A stretch of DNA of 64,000 nucleotides from DATBQN01 sp963799925 (GTDB lineage Bacteria; Acidobacteriota; Thermoanaerobaculia; Multivoradales; UBA5704). The stretch's first letter is position 1, and each line of letters opens with the position of its first letter. The notes below the pieces were generated by a model, which worked only from the letters and a program-made list of their open reading frames with translations, did not search any database and was not told where the DNA came from. This document shows, one piece after another, positions 36,560-46,980 of the stretch. The position numbers and the translations under genes are program-made. The stretch covers positions 1,488,001 through 1,552,000 of the forward strand of contig CAWCYZ010000002.1 of assembly GCA_963799925.1 (NCBI GenBank), in the 5' to 3' direction.

Positions 36560-39097
36560 CTAGGGCAGGATCTCGACGTACCCGTCCGTTCCGTGCACGC
36601 GGATCCGTTGCTCATCCCGGATCAGCCGGGTGGCATGCTCCACCCCCACGACGGCGGGCAGGCCATACTCCCGGGCGATCACCGCGCCATGGGTCATCAG
36701 GCCCCCCACCTCCGTCACCAGGCCTTTGATCGCGATGAAGAGGGGCGTCCAGCTGGGGTCCGTGTAGGCGGTGACCAGGATGTCGCCCGGTTCGAGATCG
36801 GCCTCCGCCATGTCCAGGATGACGCGGGCCCGTCCCTCGACGGTCCCGGCGGAGACCGCCAAGCCGACCAGCGCGCCGGCCGGCACGTCGTCGCGTCGGT
36901 ACGCCCCGGCGACGAGCTCACCGTCCGACGTGAGCACCCGGGGCGGCATGAGCGCCTGATACGACCTGAAGGCGTCCTTACGCTGGCGGATGAGCTGGTC
37001 ATCCACCTTGCTCGTGCGTACGACCTCCTGGAGCTCCTCGAATCTGAGGTAGAAGATGTCTTCTTTCTCACCAAGGACCTCCGTCTGCACGAGGCGCTCG
37101 GCCTCTTCCAGCAGGGCCTGCTTGTAGACGAAGTAGCGGCTGACCATGCCGTATTTGGGATGCTCCCGGTACCCGGCGAAGGTGCGGACGCGGTCGATCA
37201 TCCGCTTGGCCTCCTCGGCCTTCCGCTCACCGTCCGGCAGGGCCCGCAGTCGCTGCAGCACCTCCTGTTCCTTCTTCTGTGCCTCCTGGCGGCCCTGCTC
37301 GAAGCGCCGCTCGCCGGCGCCGGGCTCGAAGTTCTTGACGTTGCCGAGGATCAGGGGCACGAGTGTGGTGGGGCGTTCGCGCCAGCGCGGCCGCGTGATG
37401 TCGATCTCGCCGACGCAGCGCATGCCGTACCGGTCGAGGAAGGCCCGGATGGCGTCTCGGGCTTCTCGCCCGCCCGGGACCTTCGCCAGCTCCTCCAGGA
37501 AGGCCTCGTCCTCGACGTGTTCCAGAAACGTCATCACCTCTGGATGCGGGCGGATCACGTCGGCGATGTCCAGGAGCGCCAGCCCCATCTCCGACGTAAC
37601 GTTGTTGGGGACGGACTGCGTGAGCGTGTCGGCGGCCCTCTTCTCGCCCAGCCATGCCTCGAGCTGGTCGTTCAGCCACCACGTGGCCTCCATCCCGGCC
37701 ATGATCACCTGCATGCTGCGCGGCTCGAACTGGACCCGCTTCATCTCCTGGATGTCCGCCAGGATGAAGTCGAGCAGCGCCGATCCGGACCTCGTGCGGA
37801 TGTCGCGTTTCACGGCGGCGATGGACGCCAGGCTGCGTTCGATCAGCTCGGTGACGATGGCCGGATCGGTTTCGATCGGGGTGGGTGCGCCGGCGCCCGG
37901 CGGCGTCCAGGCGGGGCCCTCATCCGGGATCGACTGGATGAAGCCGTCGCGCTCGAGGACGGTCCGCAGCGCGTCCCCGATCAGGGGATCGGATCTCCCG
38001 AGGGCCTCCAGGAGGCCGGCACGGCTGGCCGGCGAGGCCAGGATCTGGGTGACGTCGACGAACAGCCGCCCGCCGGCCTCGGCCATCGGCCGGGGGGTCG
38101 TCATCTGCCAGAAGGACAGCCCCAGGGGTTTCAGGGGGTCGGTCATCATCTGCTGATGGCCGACGGAGACGTAGACGTGGTTCTCTCCGTCGCCGGCCGC
38201 CGGGATGGGGAACAGCGTGGTGATCGGCCGGCTCTGGACGATGTGGAAACCATCGTCGACCAGGCACCATTCGATGTCCTGGGGACGGCCGAAGTGCGCT
38301 TCGATCCGCCGGCCCAGCTGCGCGAGCCGCACGACTTGGCGCTCCGTCAGCGCTGGCTGCTCTTGCCGCTCCGGCTCGATCGTCTTCGCGACGACCTCGC
38401 CGTCGCGCACCTTGAAGACGTCGGCGTTCACCAGGCCGGAGACCAGGGCCTCGCCGAGGCCGAAGCAGGCCTCCACGGAGGCGACCTTCCGGTTGGAGGT
38501 GACGGGATCGGCCGTGAACAGGACGCCGGACGCCCGTGGGAAGACCATCTGCTGCACGACCACGGCCATGCGGACCTTCCGGTGGTCGAAGCCGTTCCGC
38601 AGGCGGTAGGTCACGGCCCGCTCGGTGAAGAGCGAGGCCCAGCACCGGCTGACGTGCTGGAGGATCGACGCCGGCCCCACGACGTTCAGGTAGGTGTCGT
38701 GCTGGCCCGCAAAGGAGGCTGTCGGCAAGTCCTCCGCCGTCGCGCTGGATCGGACGGCGTAGGCGGCTTGCTCGCCGAGCTGGGCGAGCGGGCGGGTGAT
38801 CGCCGCCGCCAGATCGTCGGGGATGGCGATCTCTTCGAGGGTCCGGCGGATCTCCGCGCTGAGCGCGCGGATCGCCTCCCGGTCGTCCGGCGAAAGAAGC
38901 GACAGCCGATCGAGCTGATCATCGATCGTCGGCGCTTCCGCCATGATCCGCCCGAAGGCGTCCGTCGTCACGCAAAAGCCAGCCGGCACAGGGAGGCCTT
39001 CGATCCGCGAAAGCTCCCCCAGGTGCGCGCCCTTGCCGCCAACGACCACGACCTGCGTCTGGTCGATCTCCTCGAAACCCAGCACGTAGCAGCCCAT
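36560..39097 (-). CDS. rph: Rifampin phosphotransferase (PEP-synthase-like)
   Basis: Rph inactivates rifamycins by phosphorylating the ansa chain with ATP. This 845-residue protein has the ATP-grasp N-domain (VGGKGAHLGELSRIEGLPVPAGFCVTT split over residues 20-46; AYAVRSSATAEDLPTASFAGQ), the ATP-binding end IVQSRPITTLFPIP, a middle rifamycin-binding domain, and the swivelling His domain LVTEVGGLMTHGAVIAREYG with His about 803. Close likeness to annotated Rph proteins separates it from housekeeping PpsA. It may lack a few residues around position 245. Its G+C looks lower than that of neighbours. It diverges from the tyrosinase gene. Confidence 0.85.
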   Translation of the reverse strand: MGCYVLGFEEIDQTQVVVVGGKGAHLGELSRIEGLPVPAGFCVTTDAFGRIMAEAPTIDDQLDRLSLLSPDDREAIRALSAEIRRTLEEIAIPDDLAAAITRPLAQLGEQAAYAVRSSATAEDLPTASFAGQHDTYLNVVGPASILQHVSRCWASLFTERAVTYRLRNGFDHRKVRMAVVVQQMVFPRASGVLFTADPVTSNRKVASVEACFGLGEALVSGLVNADVFKVRDGEVVAKTIEPERQEQPALTERQVVRLAQLGRRIEAHFGRPQDIEWCLVDDGFHIVQSRPITTLFPIPAAGDGENHVYVSVGHQQMMTDPLKPLGLSFWQMTTPRPMAEAGGRLFVDVTQILASPASRAGLLEALGRSDPLIGDALRTVLERDGFIQSIPDEGPAWTPPGAGAPTPIETDPAIVTELIERSLASIAAVKRDIRTRSGSALLDFILADIQEMKRVQFEPRSMQVIMAGMEATWWLNDQLEAWLGEKRAADTLTQSVPNNVTSEMGLALLDIADVIRPHPEVMTFLEHVEDEAFLEELAKVPGGREARDAIRAFLDRYGMRCVGEIDITRPRWRERPTTLVPLILGNVKNFEPGAGERRFEQGRQEAQKKEQEVLQRLRALPDGERKAEEAKRMIDRVRTFAGYREHPKYGMVSRYFVYKQALLEEAERLVQTEVLGEKEDIFYLRFEELQEVVRTSKVDDQLIRQRKDAFRSYQALMPPRVLTSDGELVAGAYRRDDVPAGALVGLAVSAGTVEGRARVILDMAEADLEPGDILVTAYTDPSWTPLFIAIKGLVTEVGGLMTHGAVIAREYGLPAVVGVEHATRLIRDEQRIRVHGTDGYVEILP

Positions 39098-39376
39098 CCG
39101 CTCCTCCCTCGGGCATTCTCCAAAGCATGTCGTAGCGTCTCACCGGGCCCCCCCATCCTGCTCAAGGAATGGCGCGATGCGCGCTTCGCGCCAAGGGTTC
39201 TAGCCAGCCCCTCGTTGTCAATCCTCGGCTATGGTAAAGTAAGTTAAACACAATGAGGTTATGCACCCTCAAGGCAGAGGGACTGAAGTCAGGGTAGGGA
39301 AGCGGGAAGCCGCTCGTTCGGGGTTATGGACGACCATGTGCACTTTGCCGGTTAACCGGCGCACGGAGGGAGAATC
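39098..39376. promoter_or_regulatory. Divergent intergenic region between rph and tyrosinase
   Basis: This 279-base region must hold both promoters. On the minus strand a TTGACA (39221-39216) is the best -35 candidate for rph, but no -10 with normal spacing is clear. TGGCGCGA (39170-39177) and TCGCGCCA (39186-39193) form an 8-bp inverted repeat between it and rph. The stretch 39225-39260 is the most AT-rich here. I looked for the rifamycin-associated element (GGGGCTTGC...GCAAG...) known upstream of some rph genes and did not find it. Confidence 0.4.
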
Positions 39377-40861
39377 ATGTCGACACGCCGCGAGTTTCTG
39401 CTCACCGCGGGTACGGGCCTGGCTGTGGGCTTGTTGTACCCTCGGATCGGCGGAGCGAAGGGTGCCTATAAAGCGGCCGCCCCCCTGCGCATCCGCAGGA
39501 ACGTCGTGACCGCTGCGGCGCAGAGCGATCTCGACTCGTTGCGCAAGGGTGTGGCCGAGATGAAGAAACTGATCCAGACCCGGCCTAACGATCCACGAGG
39601 ATGGGTCCTCCAGGCTTTCCTCCACGGCAATTGCACGAGCTTTACTTTCTGCCAGCACGGGAACTGGTACTTCGCGCCCTGGCATCGCTCCTTCATCTAC
39701 TACTTCGAGCAGCTCATCCAGTGCTTCAGCAACAATAAAGAATTTGCGCTGCCCTACTGGGATTGGTCACGGACCCATAGCGTGCCGGGCTCGTTCTACG
39801 GCAGCGGCAACCCTCTCGACGACGATATCTCGATCAGTGACAGGTGCCCGGGTGCACCGAGCCCGGGACGCGGCGTAGCGGAGACGACTCGGCTCACGCA
39901 ATCCGATCTCGACACCTACGTCGGTCCCGGCGTGATCAACGGCATCCAGCAGAACCCGGACTTCGCGACCTATGGCGGCGGCAATCCCGGACGCGGCCAG
40001 CTGGAAGGCACACCACACAACTTCATCCATCGGTGGGTTGGCGGAACCGCAGGCGGCGGCCGGAAGGTCAGCAACATGGTGCAGACCTTCTCGCCGCTCG
40101 ATCCCATCTTCTGGCTGCATCACTGCAACATAGACCGCCTATACTCCAACTGGCTTGTCCGACCGAATCACAACCCGCCCCCGGAGAGCCAATGGCGCGA
40201 TAAGTCTTTCAATGACTTCTACGATTGCAACGGTAACCGGGCCGGAGCGGAGTTCACCTGTGCCAGGACCCTGGACTCGCGGAACATGGGCTACGTCTAC
40301 GATCAGACCCTCGCCCTGCCGGCGGCGCTGGCCGTGAGGCACCAGGCTGCGGTCAGCCCAAGAGTCTTGGGGTCGGTGGCCACGGCAAGGGCTGCCGTCA
40401 AGGCGGGCGTGCTGTCGTTCGTGACTGAGGCGGCTCCGCCGGAGCAGACGCGCCGATTCATGAATGCGGCGGCGGGCGGCGTTGCCAACTACGTCGTGCG
40501 GCTGCGCATCGACGGCGTCAAGACGCCCAAGCGGCAGAGCACCGGCGTCCATGTGTTCCTGGGGCCAGACGTCACCGCGGAGACGCCGATCACCGCGCCG
40601 GGATATGTCGGCAGCTTCACCTTTTTCAACGGCGAGGGTGAGGGCGGCGGCGGCGGCGGACATCAGCACGGTGCATCGAGCTTCCTGCTCAACGCCACCA
40701 AGGCCATGCAGGGGCTCTACGGAGACACCAGCCTGCCGGAGGGCGCCCTGTCTGTGTCGATCGTCACCCGGCCGCTCTCTGCAGGCGTTGACGCCTTCGC
40801 GACGGTGGAGGAGATCCACCCGGATAGAATCCAGCTCGACGTGGTCAACCTCGGCGCTTGA
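39377..40861 (+). CDS. Tat-exported tyrosinase / polyphenol oxidase
   Basis: This 494-residue copper oxidase hydroxylates or oxidises phenols. It starts MSTRREFLLTAGTGLAVGLL, a Tat signal. CuA ligands are His83 (FLHGN), His94 (CQHGN) and His103 (PWHRS). CuB ligands are His214 and His218 (GTPHNFIHRWVGG) and the HH at 248-249 (DPIFWLHHCNIDRLYSNW). The C-terminal 160 residues (GVHVFLGPDV, GYVGSFTFFNGEG) resemble the PPO1_KFDV domain that covers the active site in plant enzymes. A His/Gly-rich loop (GGGGGGHQHG) lies in this domain. The next gene encodes a related single domain. Confidence 0.9.
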   Translation: MSTRREFLLTAGTGLAVGLLYPRIGGAKGAYKAAAPLRIRRNVVTAAAQSDLDSLRKGVAEMKKLIQTRPNDPRGWVLQAFLHGNCTSFTFCQHGNWYFAPWHRSFIYYFEQLIQCFSNNKEFALPYWDWSRTHSVPGSFYGSGNPLDDDISISDRCPGAPSPGRGVAETTRLTQSDLDTYVGPGVINGIQQNPDFATYGGGNPGRGQLEGTPHNFIHRWVGGTAGGGRKVSNMVQTFSPLDPIFWLHHCNIDRLYSNWLVRPNHNPPPESQWRDKSFNDFYDCNGNRAGAEFTCARTLDSRNMGYVYDQTLALPAALAVRHQAAVSPRVLGSVATARAAVKAGVLSFVTEAAPPEQTRRFMNAAAGGVANYVVRLRIDGVKTPKRQSTGVHVFLGPDVTAETPITAPGYVGSFTFFNGEGEGGGGGGHQHGASSFLLNATKAMQGLYGDTSLPEGALSVSIVTRPLSAGVDAFATVEEIHPDRIQLDVVNLGA

Positions 40862-40908
40862 ACGGGGTGTCACGTCGCGGCCCGGAGGGGCCGTGAAGGG
40901 TAGGAAGC

Positions 40909-41469
40909 ATGCGGATCATCGTCATCGTGTTCTCGGGAGTCGTCGTCCTGGCCTGCGCTGCCGCGAGCTCGACCGTCCATGCCGCGGGTGCCAGGGAGCG
41001 CGGTGAGGGCGGTCCCGCGGCCGCGAGTGTCATGACCGCCGCACCCGCCACCTTCGAGGTCACACTCGGGGACGACGTGGTGCGGCGCCTCGAGCTCCAC
41101 CTCGCGCACGGCTCGCTCGAGGTCGCCCGTCTGATCCTGCGAGACCTTCGTCCGCGGGCGGCGCAGACCTTGAAGGGCGTGCGGATCTTCGTCGAGAAGC
41201 CGGACGCTGACGCCGGCACGCCGGTCGACGACCCGCACTACGCGGGCAACTTCGTCCTCGGTCTCGAGGACTCGCAGACCATGCTGTGGAACATCGCGCC
41301 GACGCTCTCCAGGTTGTGGCATTCCGGCGCCCTGACGGCAAAGGGCCTGGCCCAAAGAAAGGCGCTGCGCATCACCTTCGTTCCCGATCCTGCGGAGCCC
41401 GCGACCCCCTTGCCAAAAGACTTTGCGCTAACGTTCAAGGGCTTGACGGTCGAGCTGCCGCGGCAATGA
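40909..41469 (+). CDS. Secreted protein resembling the tyrosinase C-terminal domain
   Basis: This 186-residue protein has a signal peptide (MRIIVIVFSGVVVLACAAASS). Its middle, LKGVRIFVEKPDADAGTPVDDPHYAGNFVLG, parallels the tyrosinase tail STGVHVFLGPDVTAETPITAPGYVGSF, and both then have a hydrophobic strand ending in LRITFVP / LSVSIVT. I infer a stand-alone PPO1_KFDV-like domain. It follows the tyrosinase by 47 bases with GAAGGGTAGGAAGC before the ATG. It could assist copper loading or cap the active site, as caddie proteins do in Streptomyces, although it is not homologous to MelC1 by eye. Confidence 0.6.
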   Translation: MRIIVIVFSGVVVLACAAASSTVHAAGARERGEGGPAAASVMTAAPATFEVTLGDDVVRRLELHLAHGSLEVARLILRDLRPRAAQTLKGVRIFVEKPDADAGTPVDDPHYAGNFVLGLEDSQTMLWNIAPTLSRLWHSGALTAKGLAQRKALRITFVPDPAEPATPLPKDFALTFKGLTVELPRQ

Positions 41470-41710
41470 GTAGAAAAAACGACCTTTAGGCTCTCCGGCG
41501 GTTCTTCGCCAGCGCTCCCGTGGCTAGACGTCGTCCTTCCCCTCCGCGTACATATCGGGCAGAGGAAAGTCTTTTAGGCTGAATTGATTTCGGAGCTCGG
41601 AAGGTCTGGGGCAGGAGCCCGGCCGATTGCGCATCGGCGCTCTGGCGAGCGCGATGCGAACAAACCCTCCAGCGGGCCGGGCTGGATCTCTCGCGAAGAG
41701 GAGCACTCGT

Positions 41711-43216
41711 ATGCGTGGGAATCGGTGTGCCTTGTCGACTCTGTCCATGACGATGATGCTGGCGCTCGGGCTGGCGGCGGCCCCGGCGGGAGCGGCGGTC
41801 TTCTTCCCCAACAAGACCGCGGACACCGCGGACGGCGCCTGCGACGCCGACTGCTCGCTGCGCGAGGCGGTCGTCGCCGCCAATGCCGCGCCGGGGGCCG
41901 ACGTCGTCGTCCTCGGCCCCGGCGTCTATACGCTCACGCGCGGCGGCGCCGGCGAGGACGCGGCGGCGGCCGGCGACCTCGACGTCGGCTCGGACCTGAC
42001 GGTGCTCGGCGCCGGGGCCGAGGCGACGATCATCGACGGCGCCGCGCTCGACCGCGTCTTCGACGTCCAGCCGGGCGTCCATCTCGAGCTGATCGGCGTC
42101 ACGGTGAGGAACGGCCGCGTCGATCAGGGCGGCGGCGGGGCGATCCGCAACGCCGGCGCGCTCACCCTCACCCGTTCGGTGGTCGCCGGCTCGCGGGCGA
42201 CGAACGGCGCCGGCGGCGGCATCCTCTCGACCGGCGCCGGCGCCACCCTGGCGATCGCCGCCAGCACGATCTCCGGCAACTCGGCCCGCGACGGCGGCGG
42301 CATCGCCGCGGGAGGCGCGATGACGCTCGTCGACTCGACGGTCTACGGCAACTCCGCCGCCGACCTCGGCGGCGGCCTCTACCTCTACTCGCGCCTCGCG
42401 GCGGAGCTCGCCGACGACACCATCGCCGGCAACCGCGCGGCGGTCGACGCCGGCGGCGTCTTCGCCGAGGGGGCGCCCTTCATCGGCTCGGAGGTCGCCC
42501 TGCTCCGCAACTCGATCCTCGCCGGCAACCAGGCGCCGGCGGCGCATCACCCGGACTGCCTCGACGCGCTCGCCTCGGGCGGCTTCAACCTGGTGGGCGA
42601 TCCGACCGGCTGCATCGATTTCCAGGCCGCCAAGAGCGACCTGACCGGCACCGCCGGCACGCCGCTCGATCCGCGCCTTGGGCCCCTGGCGGCGAACGGC
42701 GGTCCGACGCCGACCCTGGCGCCGCGCTCGGCCAGCCTGGCGATCGGCAACGGCAACCCGGCCCCGCCGGGGAGCGGCGGCGGCGCCTGCGAGGCGGCGG
42801 ACCAGCGCGGCGAAGCGCGCGGCGGCGCGGCCGGGCGCTGCGACATCGGCGCCTTCGAGGTGACCGGCGGCTGCGTGCCGGGCCCTCAGACCCTCTGCCT
42901 GAGCGGCGGCCGCTTCCAGGTCACGGCGCACTGGGCGACCGCCAAGGCGAACGGCGACGCCGGCGCCGTGCCCCTGACCGGCGACACCGGCTACTTCTGG
43001 TTCTTCGATCCGGCGAACGTCGAGCTGACGGTCAAGGTGCTCGACGCCTGCGTCGGCTTCGACCGCTACTGGGCCTTCCTCTCGGGCCTCACCAACGTCA
43101 AGGTGGACGTCACGGTGACCGACACCGCGAGCGGCAAGGCGAAGGTCTACAGCAGCCCGCTCGGCCAGACCTTCGCGCCGAAGCTCGACACCGACGCCTT
43201 CGCCACCTGCCCCTGA
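41711..43216 (+). CDS. CSLREA-domain beta-helix secreted protein
   Basis: This 501-residue protein has a signal peptide (ALSTLSMTMMLALGLAAAPAGA) and then FFPNKTADTADGACDADCSLREAV, the CSLREA domain. Repeated right-handed beta-helix turns follow (GGAIRNAGALTLTRSVVAGSRA, GGGILSTGAGATLAIAAS, STVYGNSAADLGGGLYL). The last 110 residues (CLSGGRFQVTAHWATA, LTGDTGYFWFFDPANVELTVKVLDAC) match a C-terminal domain common on acidobacterial secreted proteins. ATG 41711 has GAGGAG upstream and begins the signal. Likely a surface or extracellular structural or polysaccharide-binding protein. Confidence 0.82.
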   Translation: MRGNRCALSTLSMTMMLALGLAAAPAGAAVFFPNKTADTADGACDADCSLREAVVAANAAPGADVVVLGPGVYTLTRGGAGEDAAAAGDLDVGSDLTVLGAGAEATIIDGAALDRVFDVQPGVHLELIGVTVRNGRVDQGGGGAIRNAGALTLTRSVVAGSRATNGAGGGILSTGAGATLAIAASTISGNSARDGGGIAAGGAMTLVDSTVYGNSAADLGGGLYLYSRLAAELADDTIAGNRAAVDAGGVFAEGAPFIGSEVALLRNSILAGNQAPAAHHPDCLDALASGGFNLVGDPTGCIDFQAAKSDLTGTAGTPLDPRLGPLAANGGPTPTLAPRSASLAIGNGNPAPPGSGGGACEAADQRGEARGGAAGRCDIGAFEVTGGCVPGPQTLCLSGGRFQVTAHWATAKANGDAGAVPLTGDTGYFWFFDPANVELTVKVLDACVGFDRYWAFLSGLTNVKVDVTVTDTASGKAKVYSSPLGQTFAPKLDTDAFATCP

Positions 43217-43220
43217 GATC

Positions 43221-43325
43221 GGGCAACTGGGTCCGTTGGGTCCCGAGGACGGCCGCCTGGAAGGGGGTTCGGGAGGGTGGTCCCGAGGGCGGCCGCCCGC
43301 AGCGGATCCCACGGACCCACTTGCC
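43221..43325. repeat. Dispersed inverted-repeat element, copy B
   Basis: This is 105 bases with the same core as copy A (TCCCGAGGACGGCCGCCTGG, then GGTCCCGAGGGCGGCC). Its ends GGGCAACTGGGTCCG and CGGACCCACTTGCC are inverted repeats of each other. The outer ends differ in sequence from copy A but keep the pairing, so compensatory change has preserved the fold. It starts five bases after the CSLREA gene stop. Confidence 0.8.
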
Positions 43326-43423
43326 TGAGGTCGGCGCGGCTTCTCTTGCCGGCGGCCACGGCATAAAGTTCCCAGGCGGGGGCGCCGGCGCGCGCGATGC
43401 CGCGGCCCCCCCGCCCCGCTCTC

Positions 43424-44143
43424 ATGCCCACGCTTCCGCGCTCCCTCCGGCATCTCGCCCGCCCGCTCGTCTGGGCGCTCGTTTGGGTGCTCGGGGCCGT
43501 CCTGCCGAGCGCCTGCGCCCGTCCGGCGCCGTCGCGGCCGCTGGCGGCGAGCGCCGCCCGCCGGCCGGCGCAGGTGATGAGCTTCCACGGCGCCGGCTGG
43601 CTGGAGCGGCCGGGCCGCGCGGAGGAGGAGCGGCCGGACCTGGTCCTCCGGGCGATGGCGCTCCATCCCGGCGAGACGGTCGCCGAGATCGGCTGCGGCA
43701 CCGGCTTCTACTCGCGGCGCCTCGCCCGCGCCGTCGCCCCCGGCGGCCGGGTCTACGCCGAGGACATCCAGCCGGAGATGCTCGACCTCCTGAAGGAGCG
43801 CACGGCGGGGGACGGGATCGGGAACGTCGTCCCCGTGCTCGGCACCGAGGCCGACCCCAGGCTGCCGGCGGGCCGCATGGACTGGATCCTGCTGGCCGAC
43901 GTCTACCACGAGTTCCAGCGGCCGCGGCCGATGCTCGCCGCCATCCGCGCCAGCCTCGCCCCCGGCGGCCGCGTCGCCTTAGTCGAGTTCCGCAAGGAGG
44001 GGGAGACCGCCGCCAAGATCCATCCCGAGCACCGGATGACGGTCGAGCAGGTGCTGGCCGAATGGCCGCCGGCGGGGTTCGAGCTGGTCGAGCGGCGCGA
44101 GGACCTGCCGATGCAGCACCTGTTCATCTTCCGCGCCCGCTAG
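43424..44143 (+). CDS. Predicted methyltransferase with lipoprotein signal
   Basis: The protein has a class I SAM-binding motif, VAEIGCGTGFYSRRLARAV, then VYAEDIQPEMLDLL and DWILLADVYHEF. Before it lies a signal sequence ending VLGAVLPSACARP, a lipobox with Cys about residue 32. ATG 43424 gives the compact signal; ATG 43397 adds nine residues. An exported SAM enzyme is odd because SAM is cytoplasmic, but secreted members of this COG4798-like group are annotated in several phyla. About 239 residues. It stands 71 bases after repeat copy B. Confidence 0.7.
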   Translation: MPTLPRSLRHLARPLVWALVWVLGAVLPSACARPAPSRPLAASAARRPAQVMSFHGAGWLERPGRAEEERPDLVLRAMALHPGETVAEIGCGTGFYSRRLARAVAPGGRVYAEDIQPEMLDLLKERTAGDGIGNVVPVLGTEADPRLPAGRMDWILLADVYHEFQRPRPMLAAIRASLAPGGRVALVEFRKEGETAAKIHPEHRMTVEQVLAEWPPAGFELVERREDLPMQHLFIFRAR

Positions 44144-44268
44144 GCCCGCCCGCTGCCCGGCCCGCTCATGCTAGAGTCGATTCGGGCTCGTCCGAGGCGA
44201 GCGGGCCCTCCGAACCCGTTGACTCCGCAAGGACTTGTGCTGCAGAGCAGGAGGAGCCACCCCGCGCG

Positions 44269-46185
<1,917 letters not shown>

Positions 46186-46244
46186 GGACGATGGGTCCGA
46201 CGCACCACCGGTCCAACGGAGATGGATCTCGAGCGGGAGGGGGC

Positions 46245-46278
46245 GTCCCCTTCCCCCCTTCCAGGGTGGGAAGGGGAC
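46245..46278. terminator. 11-bp perfect hairpin after speA, terminator-like
   Basis: GTCCCCTTCCC at 46245-46255 pairs exactly with GGGAAGGGGAC at 46268-46278 around a 12-base loop. It lies in the 196-base gap between speA and the cysteine dioxygenase gene. There is no T run, so intrinsic termination is uncertain. Confidence 0.5.
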
Positions 46279-46381
46279 CGAGGGGATGCGGGGGTGATCC
46301 AATAGACGCCGTAAAGCCCGCCGGAGCGAAGGTCGTTCGATCTTCAACCGGTCACCAAAACGACCACAGAGGTGCATCTTT

Positions 46382-46960
46382 ATGAAGACTCTGACCGGAA
46401 GAGAGACCGATATCCTGGTCGAGCGGCTGCGCGAGGCGGTGCAGCTCGCGGAGGTGCCGGCGATCGCCCAGCGCATCAAAGGGGAGCTCGAGGCGTTCGC
46501 CGCCGGCGGGCTGCTGCTCCCCGAGCGTTTCCGCGCCGCGACCCCGGACCATTACTGCCGGCGCCTGCTCCATCGCGACCCCGACCTCGGCTTCACCGCC
46601 GTGGTCATGACCTGGGGGCCGGGCCAGCAGACGGCGCTCCACGACCACGCCGGGATCTGGTGCGTCGAGGCGGTCGTCGAGGGGGAGATGGAGGTGACGC
46701 GCTACGAGCTCGCCGAGCGCCAAGGCGACCTCTGCCGCTTCGCCGAGCGCGGCCACGTGCGCGCCCGCGTCGGCTCGGCGGGGGCGCTCATCCCGCCCTT
46801 CGAGTACCACGTGCTCGCCAACGCCGACCCCGACCGCGTCGCCCTGACCCTCCACGTCTACGGCGGCGAGATGGACCACTGCTCGGTCTTCGAGCCGATC
46901 GCCGGCGACGCCGGCGGCCGCTTCCGGCGCACCGAGCACGCGCTCTCCTACGACGCCTGA
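46382..46960 (+). CDS. Cysteine dioxygenase-like thiol dioxygenase
   Basis: This 192-residue cupin oxidises a thiol, most likely cysteine, to the sulfinate with non-haem iron. The three His ligands are visible: His87 and His89 in ALHDHAGIWC and His143 in PPFEYHVL. Cys94 follows at the place of the Cys of the Cys-Tyr crosslink in mammalian CDO. Its stop overlaps the possible ATG 46960 of the next gene (TGATG). Pairing with a sulfite oxidase-like gene supports a role in cysteine sulfur oxidation; 3-mercaptopropionate dioxygenase is the main alternative. Confidence 0.82.
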   Translation: MKTLTGRETDILVERLREAVQLAEVPAIAQRIKGELEAFAAGGLLLPERFRAATPDHYCRRLLHRDPDLGFTAVVMTWGPGQQTALHDHAGIWCVEAVVEGEMEVTRYELAERQGDLCRFAERGHVRARVGSAGALIPPFEYHVLANADPDRVALTLHVYGGEMDHCSVFEPIAGDAGGRFRRTEHALSYDA

Positions 46961-46980
46961 TGGTGGGAGAAGAGCACCGC

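Noticed and set aside
36560..39097. Phosphoenolpyruvate synthase PpsA
   Set aside because: Domain order (His domain last, rifamycin-binding middle domain) and sequence blocks match Rph rather than PpsA, whose His domain is central.
39098..39376. Rifamycin-associated element upstream of rph
   Set aside because: No GGGGCTTGC/GCAAG-type inverted repeat is present; only an unrelated 8-bp inverted repeat was found.
41524..41883. Minus-strand ORF ending FPLPDMYAEGKDDV under the CSLREA gene
   Set aside because: Its end looks protein-like, but most of it is antisense to the signal peptide and CSLREA domain, with no start or family support.
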